This document shows, in pieces, positions 17,836 to 27,036 of a stretch of DNA of 64,000 nucleotides. Numbering within the stretch: the stretch's first letter is position 1; each line of letters starts with the position of its first letter. The position numbers and the translations under genes are program-made. Origin of the DNA: Bdellovibrio sp. ArHS (lineage in GTDB: Bacteria > Bdellovibrionota > Bdellovibrionia > Bdellovibrionales > Bdellovibrionaceae); contig NZ_JTEV01000012.1 of NCBI RefSeq assembly GCF_000786105.1, positions 1 to 64,000 on the forward strand, read 5' to 3'. Below the pieces are notes generated by a model, which worked only from the letters and a program-made list of their open reading frames with translations, made no database searches and was not told the DNA's origin.

Positions 17836-19293
17836 TTAATGAAGGTCAGACAAGTCCAGCTGATTCATTTGATTCATTCTCCAGCCCGTGAATTCCGGCT
17901 TCACAAGGATCGAGAAATGAATAGCTCCCAGAGGAATCATCAAGTGATTCTTCATCAGGTACTCGGTCCCGGCAAGACACCATTTTTTCTGTTCTGCGGG
18001 TTTCTGAGCTTGGGACAAAGCGGACAAAATCTGATCGTATTCCGCAGATTTGATGCGCAGATAGTTTTCCGGATTGAAAGGGGCGAAGGTTTCCAGCGCC
18101 GCAAGACAGGTCGGACGATCCGGCGAAACGCCTTTTCTGAAAATGGCGGGAGGATTCTGCTGCAACACCTGCAAGAAGGTTTTGTTTTCTTTCACTTCCA
18201 GATGAGTTTTCAACTTGGCATTTTTATACCACTGATCCTGCAGCCATTCTGTGGCCCGCTTGTGGTCTTCTCCGCCAAGAGCAGAAAACATCAACGTGTA
18301 GGTCTTCGTGGATTTTGTCGGTGGTATTTTTTTTAAATCAAAATCAAAACAGGGCGCCTTCGCAGGGAACCAGGCATCGGGAAGTCCTATGCAACCCGGG
18401 CGGCCCTCGGAAGAGAAAATCTTCTGTAACTCCACGTAGTTCAATGAATAGGTGAAAGCTTTGCGTATATTTTCATCTTGGGAAAGTTCCGGTCCAAAAC
18501 CTAAATAGTCCAGGCGAATGACGGGATACCAGTGAAAGTCTTTGCGCTTTTTATAAGTGGGAATGAACAAGGTCGGCAAACGGCGCAAGAACTGCAACTC
18601 GTTTTTTTCATAGAGCTGCAGTGCGACCGTGTCTTCTTCGATAAAAAGAAACTCCACCAGTGGACGCTGGGGGTGGCCTTGTTTATAGAAAGAGTTGGGC
18701 TCTAAAACCAGCTTCTGTCCTTTTTTCCACTCCTTGAGTTTGTAAGGTCCGGAATAAGCGCTCAGGTTTTCTTTGGTAGGGGCGAGAAGAAAATTCGCTA
18801 GATTGTATTCAAAATCTGCGTCGGGTCGCGCGAATTCAAACTTTAAGGTGTGTTTGTCTGGAGCCGAAACTCCTAACTTTTTAGCGTCGACTTCGCCTTT
18901 ATAAAAGGCTTCGGCATTCTTGATTTTGAAAAGAAGATCGGCCCGCGGGCAGGCATTCTTTACATTTAGAATTTTAAGATAAGTCTTTAAGAAGTCTTCC
19001 GCCGTTAGCGGAGTGCCATCGCTCCATTGCAAATCCTTCTTCAGGGTGCAGGTTAAAAGCGTCCGGTTTTTATCCCGCTTACAACTGGTGCCTAAATCAG
19101 GAATCAGTCCTTTTTGATCGTCGAAGGAAAAGAGATTTCGATACAGATTGCCCAAGACGTAGCTGGAGGAAGAGGTTCTTTGTTTGTTGGGGTCTAGGCC
19201 CCCGGGCTCTGTGGCTAAGTGCAGGCGAAAAGTTTTTTCGGTCGCAGACGAGGGAAGACTAAGAAGCAGCAGCAATGCAAGAAGGTAATTCAT
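17836..19293 (-). CDS. OppA-like family 5 solute-binding protein
   Basis: A 485-residue periplasmic protein with a signal peptide (cleavage near LPSSA-TE). It follows the DppA/OppA family 5 pattern: LATEPGGLDPNK near the start, LYRNLFSFD, LKKDLQWSDGTPLTAEDFLKTY, and later ENIRKAFTYSLN with a conserved loop. Family members deliver peptides or nickel to ABC importers. No permease or ATPase gene is nearby, so it is an orphan. It lies upstream of the EAL gene on the same strand, with which it may be co-transcribed. Peptide capture is the likely role. Confidence 0.88.
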   Translation of the reverse strand: MNYLLALLLLLSLPSSATEKTFRLHLATEPGGLDPNKQRTSSSSYVLGNLYRNLFSFDDQKGLIPDLGTSCKRDKNRTLLTCTLKKDLQWSDGTPLTAEDFLKTYLKILNVKNACPRADLLFKIKNAEAFYKGEVDAKKLGVSAPDKHTLKFEFARPDADFEYNLANFLLAPTKENLSAYSGPYKLKEWKKGQKLVLEPNSFYKQGHPQRPLVEFLFIEEDTVALQLYEKNELQFLRRLPTLFIPTYKKRKDFHWYPVIRLDYLGFGPELSQDENIRKAFTYSLNYVELQKIFSSEGRPGCIGLPDAWFPAKAPCFDFDLKKIPPTKSTKTYTLMFSALGGEDHKRATEWLQDQWYKNAKLKTHLEVKENKTFLQVLQQNPPAIFRKGVSPDRPTCLAALETFAPFNPENYLRIKSAEYDQILSALSQAQKPAEQKKWCLAGTEYLMKNHLMIPLGAIHFSILVKPEFTGWRMNQMNQLDLSDLH

Positions 19294-19348
19294 TTCTTAA
19301 GTTTAACCACAATTATTAGGAAAAAGAAGAATGAATCATGAAAAAGAA

Positions 19349-19372
19349 AAAGGGTCTCTTTCGAGACCCTTT
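19349..19372 (-). terminator. Rho-independent terminator
   Basis: A 10-bp perfect stem AAAGGGTCTC / GAGACCCTTT with a TTTC loop. Read on the minus strand it is followed by a T-rich run (CTTTTTC), placing it just after the acyl-CoA dehydrogenase stop. Confidence 0.88.
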
Positions 19373-19380
19373 GTAGGGAA

Positions 19381-20547
19381 CTATTTGTCCAGTTCCATCT
19401 TTGCAATTGTCTGCAATTGCATGTTTGTGGTGCCTTCGTAGATCTGACCGATCTTAGCGTCGCGCCAGAACTTTTCGACGGGGTATTCTTTGGTGAAACC
19501 GTTACCACCAAACAAGTCGATAGCTTTAGAAGTGATCTTTTCCGCCGCGCGAGAAGCGTAAAGTTTTGCCATAGCCGCAGCTTCGATGAAATCCTGGCCA
19601 GCATCTTTTAAACGAGCGGCATTGTAAACCATCAAGCGAGCGGCTTCGAGTTCCGTGCGCATTTCGGCCAACTGGAATTGCACGCCTTGGAAGTGGGCAA
19701 TAGGTTTACCGAATTGTTCACGGCCTTTGACGTAACCAAGAGCGGCTTCGTAAGCGCCTTGGGCAATACCGATCATTTGCGCGCCGATACCGATACGACC
19801 TTCGTTCAAAGTTTCGATGGCAATTTTATAACCTTTACCCACTTCACCAAGAACGTTCTCTTTAGGAACTTCGCAGTTTTCAAAGAGAAGTTCGCAAGTT
19901 GAAGAAGCGCGGATACCAAGTTTGTCTTCTTTTTTGCCAACTTTGAAGCCAGGGAATGACTTTTCAACGATGAAAGCGGTGATACCCTTGTAGCCTTTAG
20001 CGATGTCGATGTTGGCGAAGACGATGAAGACATTGGCTTCTTTGCCGTTAGTGATCCAAAGTTTTGAACCGTTCAAAACCCATTTGTCGCCTTTGTCTTC
20101 TGCTTTTAATTTCAAAGCGAAGGCATCAGAGCCTGAAGACGATTCTGAAAGTGCGTACGCGCCGACCCATTCAGACGCCATTTTGCTCAAGTATTTTTCT
20201 TGTTGTGCCGGTGTTCCCCATTTTAGAAAAGCATTCGTCGTCAAAGTGTTTTGAACGTCGACAAGAACTGAAACAGAGCCGTCAACGCGGCCGATTTCTT
20301 CAACCGCCAAGCAGGCCATTGTGAAAGTAGAGCCAGCGCCGCCGAATTTCTCGGGAGTTTCGATGCCCATTAAACCCATTTCGAAAAGTTTTTTTACGAT
20401 GGCAGGATCCATCTCTGCTTTTTCATCCATGTGTGTCACATGAGGCTTGATTTCAGATTCAGCAAAAGCTCTTACAGCGTCTCTAAACGCGGCTTCGTCT
20501 TCAGAAAGCATTGTGAGTGCTGGACGAGCGTTCGTAGTGTCAGACAT
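19381..20547 (-). CDS. Acyl-CoA dehydrogenase
   Basis: A 388-residue flavoenzyme oxidising acyl-CoA to trans-2-enoyl-CoA in beta-oxidation or branched-chain amino acid breakdown. The family signatures YALSESSSGSDAFALK (FAD and substrate binding) and QLAEMRTELEAARLMVY are present, and the catalytic Glu lies in QIYEGTTNMQLQ. Length and sequence are closest to short-chain (butyryl-CoA) enzymes. I use the ATG at 20547, behind GAAGGAAG, rather than one 11 codons upstream. It is monocistronic with its own terminator. No electron-transfer flavoprotein genes are in the window. Confidence 0.95.
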   Translation of the reverse strand: MSDTTNARPALTMLSEDEAAFRDAVRAFAESEIKPHVTHMDEKAEMDPAIVKKLFEMGLMGIETPEKFGGAGSTFTMACLAVEEIGRVDGSVSVLVDVQNTLTTNAFLKWGTPAQQEKYLSKMASEWVGAYALSESSSGSDAFALKLKAEDKGDKWVLNGSKLWITNGKEANVFIVFANIDIAKGYKGITAFIVEKSFPGFKVGKKEDKLGIRASSTCELLFENCEVPKENVLGEVGKGYKIAIETLNEGRIGIGAQMIGIAQGAYEAALGYVKGREQFGKPIAHFQGVQFQLAEMRTELEAARLMVYNAARLKDAGQDFIEAAAMAKLYASRAAEKITSKAIDLFGGNGFTKEYPVEKFWRDAKIGQIYEGTTNMQLQTIAKMELDK

Positions 20548-20740
20548 ATTTTCTTCCTTCGTCCTGGTGCTTATTTCCAAGGAAGGAAATAAGTCATCGG
20601 TTCTAGTTAAACGTTATTTTATAACAGGGGTCCCAACTTATAATGCGAGACGAATTTATTCAAGGCCTTGGAAAGACGAGAGCTTTTCTCTTAACAAGCT
20701 GTGTTACACTGATTGCACTTTAATTGGGCAAGTGATTCGA

Positions 20741-20765
20741 CACACTAGACAAGGGTCTAGGTGTG
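20741..20765. promoter_or_regulatory. Inverted repeat upstream of site-2 protease
   Basis: CACACTAGAC-AAGG-GTCTAGGTGTG: 10-base arms with one bulged base around a 4-base centre, ending 17 bases before the protease start. It could be an operator, or a hairpin in the 5' leader near the ribosome site. Confidence 0.45.
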
Positions 20766-20782
20766 ATTTAGCGTGAGGTGAT

Positions 20783-21445
20783 ATGGATTTCGTCGAGATT
20801 GGCGCCAAGATTGGTATTTATTTTATTCCGTTTCTTTTTGCACTCTGTTTTCACGAGTATGCCCACGGTTGGGTTGCGCGTCGCCGCGGTGACAATACCG
20901 CGGAGATGATGGGGCGTTTAACGATGAACCCCTTGGCGCACATGGATATGATTGGAACTTTGGTGCTGCCGATCATCTCTATTGTTTTGGCGACGCCGAT
21001 CTTCTTCGGCTGGGCGAAGCCGGTTCCCGTGAATGAGCGCAACCTGAAGAACCCCCGGGTGGATATGTTTTGGATCGCTTTAGCGGGTCCGCTTTCAAAT
21101 ATTCTTCTCGCCGTTGTCGGTTCGACGTTGATTGCGCTTGTTGCCAAGTACTTCCTGGGGGCGTCTTACGCCAGCGGGTTGATTGAGATTTTAAAGACCT
21201 TTATCGTCACGAATTTATTCCTGGCATTTTTTAACATTCTGCCACTTCACCCTTTGGATGGCGGAAAAGTTTTAGCGCGCTTTCTGCCAGCTCAATTAAA
21301 TTATAAGCTCGAACAAAACGAGCATATTACCAGCATGATTTTAATGGCGTTGGTTTTAACCGGTGCTTTGCGCATTCTCGCGATTCCGGTTTTCTGGAGC
21401 TATAACAGCCTTGTTGGTCTTGCCTTAGGGGGCTTTGGTATATGA
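20783..21445 (+). CDS. Site-2 protease family, peptidase M50
   Basis: A 220-residue integral-membrane zinc metalloprotease. The zinc site HEYAH is at residues 24-28 and the second ligand motif is HPLDGGK near residue 156. Four or more hydrophobic segments surround them (IPFLFALCF, LVLPIISIVLATPIFF, ILLAVVGSTLIALVA and others). This short form lacks PDZ domains and belongs to the YwhC/Rv-type group of M50 proteases, whose substrates are usually unknown. It starts a plus-strand operon, overlapping trpS by four bases and running on to scpA and scpB, a gene order common in bacteria. Confidence 0.93.
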   Translation: MDFVEIGAKIGIYFIPFLFALCFHEYAHGWVARRRGDNTAEMMGRLTMNPLAHMDMIGTLVLPIISIVLATPIFFGWAKPVPVNERNLKNPRVDMFWIALAGPLSNILLAVVGSTLIALVAKYFLGASYASGLIEILKTFIVTNLFLAFFNILPLHPLDGGKVLARFLPAQLNYKLEQNEHITSMILMALVLTGALRILAIPVFWSYNSLVGLALGGFGI

Positions 21446-22470
21446 GTTCTGACGTCGTACAAACCCCACCACCTGCAACTCCGGTGAAAAAATTGCGTGT
21501 GATGTCTGGAATGCGAGTGACAGGTCGTTTGCATATTGGACATTACTGGGGAGCGCTGAAAAACTGGTTGGATCTGCAAAACGAGCACGAGTGTTTCTTT
21601 GGGGCGATGGATTGGCATGGTATGACCACTGCCTACAAATCACCGAAAGACATCACCCCGTGGACTCGTGAAATGGTGGCCGAGTTTATCGCTTGGGGCA
21701 TCAATCCCGAGAAAGCGACGATCTTTATTCAAAGTCGCGTTCCCGAGCACCTGGAACTTTTCATGATCTTTGCGAACATGGTTCCGATGGGTTGGCTAGA
21801 GCGTGTGAACACGTGGAAAGACGCCATTGAGGAAATGAAAGCCAACGACACTCATAACTTGGGTCGTTTTGCGTATCCGGTTTTACAAGCGGCCGACATT
21901 GCTATTTATCGTGCGAACGCTGTGCCGGTAGGTGCAGATCAGGTTTCGCATCTGGAACTAGCTCGTGAATTGGTGCGTCGCTTTAACCACTTGTACAAAG
22001 CAAAGCTGCCAGAAATGAATCCTCTTTTGACCGAGATTCCTCTGGTGCCAGGTCTTGACGGGCGCAAGATGTCCAAATCCTACGGAAATACTTTGTTCCT
22101 TACGGAAGACAGCGAAAAAGATTTGAAAAAAAAGGTGAATTTGATGGTCACGGACCCGGCACGCGTTCGTCGCGAAGATCCGGGGGAGCCGACGAAGTGC
22201 TCGGTGTATGGCTATCATAAACTTTATTCCTCCGCCGAAGATATTGCCTGGGTCGAACAAGGATGTCGCTCTGCAGGAATCGGTTGTGGAGATTGTAAAG
22301 CTCGGTTGGCTGCCAACATCGAAAAACTTTCGGCGGGCCCAAGAGAAAAGAAAAAAGAGTTGTTGAATAATCCAGGTCAGCTTGATTCAATCATCGACGC
22401 TGGATGCGACAAAGCGCGCAAGGAAGCCCAAAAGACGTTAGAGATAGTTCGTTCCAGTATGAAATGGTAG
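21442..22470 (+). CDS. trpS: Tryptophanyl-tRNA synthetase
   Basis: A 342-residue class I aminoacyl-tRNA synthetase charging tRNA-Trp. The ATP-binding motifs are RLHIGHYWGALKNW (HIGH) and GRKMSKSYGN (KMSKS). There is a Cys-rich stretch near the end (GIGCGDCKARLA), seen in a subset of TrpRS proteins. The ATG overlaps the stop of the protease gene in an ATGA arrangement, so translation is probably coupled. The N-terminus has about 15 extra residues rich in Pro and Thr before the core. Confidence 0.97.
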   Translation: MSSDVVQTPPPATPVKKLRVMSGMRVTGRLHIGHYWGALKNWLDLQNEHECFFGAMDWHGMTTAYKSPKDITPWTREMVAEFIAWGINPEKATIFIQSRVPEHLELFMIFANMVPMGWLERVNTWKDAIEEMKANDTHNLGRFAYPVLQAADIAIYRANAVPVGADQVSHLELARELVRRFNHLYKAKLPEMNPLLTEIPLVPGLDGRKMSKSYGNTLFLTEDSEKDLKKKVNLMVTDPARVRREDPGEPTKCSVYGYHKLYSSAEDIAWVEQGCRSAGIGCGDCKARLAANIEKLSAGPREKKKELLNNPGQLDSIIDAGCDKARKEAQKTLEIVRSSMKW

Positions 22471-22485
22471 AGGGGATCCAATTTC

Positions 22486-23484
22486 ATGAGTATTACAGTT
22501 CAGTTGCCTAAATTCGAAGGACCGCTGGGGCTTCTTCTTTATCTTATCCGTAAAGAAGAAATGGACATCATGGATATTAAAATCCATGAGATCACCAAGC
22601 AGTATCTTGATTATATCAAATTGATGAAGGAATTAGATCTGGAAGTCGCCGGCGAATTCGTTGCGATGGCTTCTACTTTGATTCAAATTAAATCCCGCAT
22701 GCTTCTTCCTCAATATGATGAAAATGGCGAGGTTGTAGAGGCGGAAGATCCGCGCAAAGAACTTGTGCAAAAACTTTTGGAGTATCAAAAGTATCAGGAA
22801 GCGGCCAAACTTCTTTACGAACGTCCTTTGGTTGGACGTGATGTCTGGTTGCGAGGAACTCGCGAATCTTTGGATCAAAAAGAAGAAGAGATTATTTTAG
22901 AAGAAAATGCGCTGTTTTCTTTGATTTCGACCTATCGCAAAGTTTTGCGCTCAGTTAAGAAGAAAGTTCATCAGGTTGCCGCGAAGGCACAATCGATCGC
23001 CAGCCGCGTTTTAGAGATCAAAGATCGTTTGATCGTGGGCCAACGCGTGACGATGATGGAATTGGTGACGGCGACAGAAGACCGTGCACGCCAGGCTTTA
23101 ATCACGTTCTTGTCTTTGTTAGAACTTGGAAAAATGGGTTTTGTAGGTCTTTACCAGACGGAAGCGTATGCGGACATCTGGGTGGATGCGAAAAAACCAA
23201 TCGAAACGGATGTCTTGGCTCGAGTGGAAGAGTACGACTCTATGCGCGCAGACCAGGTCGCTGAAAAGATGATGGAAGAGTCTAAAAAGATTCAGGAGGA
23301 TGAGGATTTCCTTCTGACAGATGCGGAAGATAAGTTGGAAGAAGCCAACCCGCAAATGCAATTGGGTTTTATTGAGGACGGTTCCTCAGCGGAAGCCCTG
23401 GAATCAGGTCTAGATATCGCCACGGATGACGAAATCCTAGCAATGGAAAACGAACTATTTAAAGACGACGCAACGGAAGTATAA
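22486..23484 (+). CDS. scpA: Segregation and condensation protein A
   Basis: The kleisin subunit of the SMC-ScpAB condensin. It starts with the hallmark KFEGPLGLLLYLIRKEEMDIMDIKI, which contacts the SMC neck, and has the ScpB-binding middle and the C-terminal winged helix around ALITFLSLLELGKMGFVGLYQTEAYADI that binds the SMC head. At 332 residues it is longer than the usual 240-280, because of a highly acidic tail after residue 255. The gene follows trpS after 15 bases and precedes scpB by two bases. Confidence 0.96.
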   Translation: MSITVQLPKFEGPLGLLLYLIRKEEMDIMDIKIHEITKQYLDYIKLMKELDLEVAGEFVAMASTLIQIKSRMLLPQYDENGEVVEAEDPRKELVQKLLEYQKYQEAAKLLYERPLVGRDVWLRGTRESLDQKEEEIILEENALFSLISTYRKVLRSVKKKVHQVAAKAQSIASRVLEIKDRLIVGQRVTMMELVTATEDRARQALITFLSLLELGKMGFVGLYQTEAYADIWVDAKKPIETDVLARVEEYDSMRADQVAEKMMEESKKIQEDEDFLLTDAEDKLEEANPQMQLGFIEDGSSAEALESGLDIATDDEILAMENELFKDDATEV

Positions 23485-23486
23485 AG

Positions 23487-25001
23487 ATGGCCAGAAAAAA
23501 GAAAAATCTTGAAGCACCAGTTGAAGCAGAAACTGATACGGCAGTGATGGATGTGGAAGTTGAAGCCACGGAAATTGAAGCTGAAGTCGAAGCGGTTGAA
23601 CTTTCTGAATCAGAAAACGACAATGCGTCCGAAGACATGGAACTTGATGGTATCGAATCCGATGCTTCCGTCTTTTTAAACGAGGAAGAAGAAACCGAAG
23701 GTTTCCTTCCGGAAGCCAGCGAAGACGACGTTGCCGAGATGGAAGCGGAAGCTTCTGAAGACGACGATGTTTCTGTTGAAGGAACAGAGCTTGATAATTT
23801 TGACTCCGCCGAAATCGAAGAAGTCGAGTTCGTTGAAGAAGAGCGTCTGGAAAGCATCGTAGAAAGTGTGCTTTTTGCAAGTGATCGTCCGGTCAGCTTG
23901 GCCTCTTTAAAGCTGCTCTTTAAAGGCACAAATATCCGCGGCGACAAAATCCGCCGAGCTCTGGATCAATTGGCTGTGGAATATGCAGGTGGGCGTCGTG
24001 GTGTGACCTTGGAAGAAGTTCCCGGCGGTTATCAACTGCGTACTAAAATCGACAATATGGAATTCCTGAAGCGCACTTTGAAAGCTCGTCAATTCAAGCT
24101 TTCCGGTCCAGCTTTGGAAGTTCTATCGATCGTGGCTTATAAACAACCGACCGTAAAAGCGGAAATCGACGAAATCCGCGGCGTGGAATCCGGTCACTTG
24201 TTGCGCGCTTTGATGGAAAAAAATCTTGTTAGTTTTGAAGGTAAATCCGAACTTCCTGGTCGTCCTATGCAATACGGAACGACGAAAAAATTCCTGGAAA
24301 TCTTTGGTCTTCGTTCGATCAAGGAACTTCCGACTTTGTCTCAGATCGATGAATTGTTGCCTGAAGGTATTGATGAGCAGCAAGCTGAAGAAAAGCCAAC
24401 TCTGGCTTCGATCACAGATTCAATGTCGGAAACTTTTGTGGGTGCTTACTCGCAAGGTGAAGACGAGTTGATGAAAATTCAAGAGCAGCTTGAAGATATT
24501 GCGACAACCACCAACTTCTTCGAAGAAGAAAAGCGTCGTCAGGCGGAAAAACGCGATCAGGAACGGGCTCAGAATATTCGTGATGCCTTGGCCTTTGGCG
24601 AACCGGTTTCAACTCGAGACGCAAACTGGTTGAAGAAGTACGATGAAGCTTTGGCAGCGGGAACCACCCTTGTGGCGATGGCCGCAGAGAAAAAAGCGAC
24701 GTTTATGAAATCAACCCCGGGTTCAGCAGATGCTTCTGCTGAAGCTGCTTCAGAAGGCGATAGTGTCGAAGAAGCTTTGCTGGCGGAAGAGGCTGCGGAA
24801 TCTGAAGAGATGATGGAAGAGGGGGAAGTTTCTAAGGAGCTTACCGAAGCTATCGAATCTTTTGATAACGACACGGATATGGATGAAGCTTCTGATGATC
24901 AACTTTTTGCTGACAGCGATGAAGAGTCAGCGGAAGATGAGGAATTGCCATTCCTAGGAGAAGCTGATGACATTGACGAAGAAGGGGATGCTTCCGTTTA
25001 A
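23487..25001 (+). CDS. scpB: Segregation and condensation protein B, long acidic form
   Basis: The dimeric partner of ScpA in the SMC complex. The conserved double winged-helix core is at residues about 115-290 (ESIVESVLFASDRPVSLASL, LSIVAYKQPTVKAEIDEIRGV, GRPMQYGTTKKFLEIFGL). At 504 residues it is more than twice the usual 180-220. The extra sequence is an N-terminal Glu/Asp-rich region (1-114) and a C-terminal region (295-504) with a predicted coiled coil (KRRQAEKRDQERAQ) and a second acidic tail. Both extensions are low-complexity and probably disordered. They may bind basic partners or mimic DNA; that is speculation. The 3' end overlaps the next gene by 35 bases. Confidence 0.94.
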   Translation: MARKKKNLEAPVEAETDTAVMDVEVEATEIEAEVEAVELSESENDNASEDMELDGIESDASVFLNEEEETEGFLPEASEDDVAEMEAEASEDDDVSVEGTELDNFDSAEIEEVEFVEEERLESIVESVLFASDRPVSLASLKLLFKGTNIRGDKIRRALDQLAVEYAGGRRGVTLEEVPGGYQLRTKIDNMEFLKRTLKARQFKLSGPALEVLSIVAYKQPTVKAEIDEIRGVESGHLLRALMEKNLVSFEGKSELPGRPMQYGTTKKFLEIFGLRSIKELPTLSQIDELLPEGIDEQQAEEKPTLASITDSMSETFVGAYSQGEDELMKIQEQLEDIATTTNFFEEEKRRQAEKRDQERAQNIRDALAFGEPVSTRDANWLKKYDEALAAGTTLVAMAAEKKATFMKSTPGSADASAEAASEGDSVEEALLAEEAAESEEMMEEGEVSKELTEAIESFDNDTDMDEASDDQLFADSDEESAEDEELPFLGEADDIDEEGDASV

Positions 25002-25533
25002 GGTTTTATTAAGCCTTTGGATTGTCTATAACATTTTTACTATGTTCGTTATGCCCAACGTAGGCGCTTACTTTGGGCGAGCGACAGCGAATTTTATCAC
25101 GCCCTACGCCAATACTGTGGGGCTGAACGCCAGCTGGAATTTCTTCTCTCCAGATCCTGCCCACACCATGTATGTTCGTTATACGGTTCGTTTTTCAGAC
25201 GAAGAAGGCAACGACGTTCAAGAGCCTGTTGAGGGCTATTTTCCCGCCGAAAAGAACAAAGGCATTTCCAATGCCACCCGAAAGCGGGAACTCTATGCCA
25301 TGCGATTTATGGTGATTGAGCCTAAACGTCTGCGATTACTTTATGGCCCCTGGCTTTGTAAGCAGTATCCCGGCGCCAGTTCCGTGGAAATGGAGCACGT
25401 GATAGAGACTGTGCCTCCTTTAGATCAAGTGGTTCTAAGAAGGGACGAAACGGTCAAGGATCTTTCTCAAGAATTGCAGTACGTGCGTGAATATTACTCC
25501 TGCACCGGTGGTGCGGACGAGGAGGCGTTATGA
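24967..25533 (+). CDS. Membrane-anchored protein paired with HTTM protein
   Basis: A 188-residue protein with one N-terminal hydrophobic anchor (FKVLLSLWIVYNIFTMFVM) and then a soluble domain containing NASWNFFSPDPAHTMYVRYTVRF. Proteins of this type commonly sit beside HTTM genes. The start at 24967 lies inside scpB, with AGGAG six bases before it; a second ATG at 24988 is also preceded by a purine-rich stretch. Its last bases overlap the HTTM gene by four. It is probably a periplasmic-facing partner of the HTTM protein. No enzymatic motif is visible. Confidence 0.78.
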   Translation: MTLTKKGMLPFKVLLSLWIVYNIFTMFVMPNVGAYFGRATANFITPYANTVGLNASWNFFSPDPAHTMYVRYTVRFSDEEGNDVQEPVEGYFPAEKNKGISNATRKRELYAMRFMVIEPKRLRLLYGPWLCKQYPGASSVEMEHVIETVPPLDQVVLRRDETVKDLSQELQYVREYYSCTGGADEEAL

Positions 25534-26447
25534 TGAAAACGTCTTTAAAAAGTCTTTGGCAAAAGTGGGATCAGTTTTGGTTTGCGCCTCAGAACCTTTT
25601 GGGTTTGGCCTATATGCGCATTCTGCTTTGTGGCACGATGGTTTATCTCTATGCCATCAGAGCCTTCAATCTTGGTTACTACGGCGAGAATGCCTGGATC
25701 TCGCGCCCTATGGCTTTGGAAGTAATGCCTGAGCTATATCGGCCGCTCTTTCTTTGGGCGTTTTGGCCTGATTCCCTGAATATGATCATGCACTCATTGC
25801 TGATCGTTTTCCTGATTTTACTGACATTGGGAATCGGTGGGCGATGGCTGATGTGGGCCGCCTGGATTATCGACGCGGGTTTTATTCAGCGAAACTATTC
25901 GGTGAATTTTGGCGCTGATATCATTGCCGCTCTTTTCCTGTTTTATATGTCTTTCACTCAATCCTGTGAGCGTTTGAGTGTTTTAAATTTGCTGCGTAAA
26001 AAGAACACGTTTAAGTCTTCGGATGTCTTAAGCTCTGTCATGATTCGCATGATGCAGGTTCAGATTTCCGTTCTTTATGCCTACACGGGCTGGGAAAAAC
26101 TTAAAGGCGGAAGCTGGTGGGATGGAACCGCTCTTTGGAGTGTGATGGCCAATCCGCAAATGACGACCTTCGATTTTTCTTTCCTCAGAACGATTCCTTG
26201 GATCATTCCGGTGATCGCTTATCTGACGATCATCTTTGAAATCTATTTCCCAGCGATGGTGGCTTGGCCTAAGACGCGCAACCTGTGGTTGATTCTGGGG
26301 GTGTTTTTCCATGCGGGCATTGGGATCTTCATGGGGTTAGGACCTTTTGCGACGACAATGGTCTCGACGTACTTCCTTTTTGTGGACCCTCTCATTTTGG
26401 AACGCGCTTTAAAAGGGCCCAAGGCTCTTTTTGCGTCTCAAAATTAG
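25530..26447 (+). CDS. HTTM-domain membrane protein
   Basis: A 305-residue polytopic protein of the HTTM group (horizontally transferred transmembrane domain), related to the membrane part of vitamin-K-dependent gamma-carboxylase. Typical features are the start PQNLLGLAYMRILLCGTMVYLY, the segment VQISVLYAYTGWEKLKGGSWWDG, and at least six hydrophobic helices. Whether bacterial forms carry out carboxylation is unknown. ATGA overlap with the upstream membrane-anchored gene indicates a two-protein unit. Confidence 0.85.
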   Translation: MMKTSLKSLWQKWDQFWFAPQNLLGLAYMRILLCGTMVYLYAIRAFNLGYYGENAWISRPMALEVMPELYRPLFLWAFWPDSLNMIMHSLLIVFLILLTLGIGGRWLMWAAWIIDAGFIQRNYSVNFGADIIAALFLFYMSFTQSCERLSVLNLLRKKNTFKSSDVLSSVMIRMMQVQISVLYAYTGWEKLKGGSWWDGTALWSVMANPQMTTFDFSFLRTIPWIIPVIAYLTIIFEIYFPAMVAWPKTRNLWLILGVFFHAGIGIFMGLGPFATTMVSTYFLFVDPLILERALKGPKALFASQN

Positions 26448-26510
26448 ATTTATTTAATTTCTGGTCCAAGTCTTCCGATCTCTCATTTATCCTGGATAAG
26501 TGGGGGATCT

Positions 26511-26981
26511 ATGAAATCTTTAGTTAAGGGAGCAGCTTTATTAAGCCTGACCGTATTGGCAGCGTGTTCGCCAATCCAAGGCAATTCCTTACTGACAGAT
26601 CAAAAGGATGATCCCTCCACTCACGCGGTCGATAAAACTCCAAAGTCAGAAGAACTTTTTTTGAAGGTCGATACTCCTCAGATCACGGCGACAGCCGGTC
26701 AAACAAAGGCGGATATTTCTGGTGAATGTTATGTGTCGACGTACGCCAATCATCGCATTTATTTGATGAATGGCGGTTCTGCTTTAACAATCATTGATCT
26801 AAATACGGGCAGTAATACGGCGACTTGTAAAAACGGACGGTTTAATTTTGCCTTCAATCTGGATTCCATTGCTTCGGGTTCTTACGGCCTGAAGGTGATT
26901 ATTTACGCTTATGATTCGGCGGGCACACTGGTTGTGAACGAAGTTCAAGGCGCCTCAAGTTTAACTCTGATAAAACCTTAA
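26511..26981 (+). CDS. Small lipoprotein of unknown function
   Basis: A 156-residue lipoprotein with the lipobox VLAAC (Cys19 lipidated). Residues about 25-50 form a polar linker, followed by a compact beta-rich domain with two Cys (GECYVS and TATCKNGRF) that could form a disulfide. The domain resembles an immunoglobulin-like fold, with alternating strands ending in ASSLTLIKP, but I cannot name a family. It starts 63 bases after the HTTM gene, with GGGGGA before the ATG. Confidence 0.78.
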   Translation: MKSLVKGAALLSLTVLAACSPIQGNSLLTDQKDDPSTHAVDKTPKSEELFLKVDTPQITATAGQTKADISGECYVSTYANHRIYLMNGGSALTIIDLNTGSNTATCKNGRFNFAFNLDSIASGSYGLKVIIYAYDSAGTLVVNEVQGASSLTLIKP

Positions 26982-27036
26982 GAGCTCGTCTAATAGCCCT
27001 GGCGCAAGTTGTCCTTCGTTCACATTTGCGTAGCTA

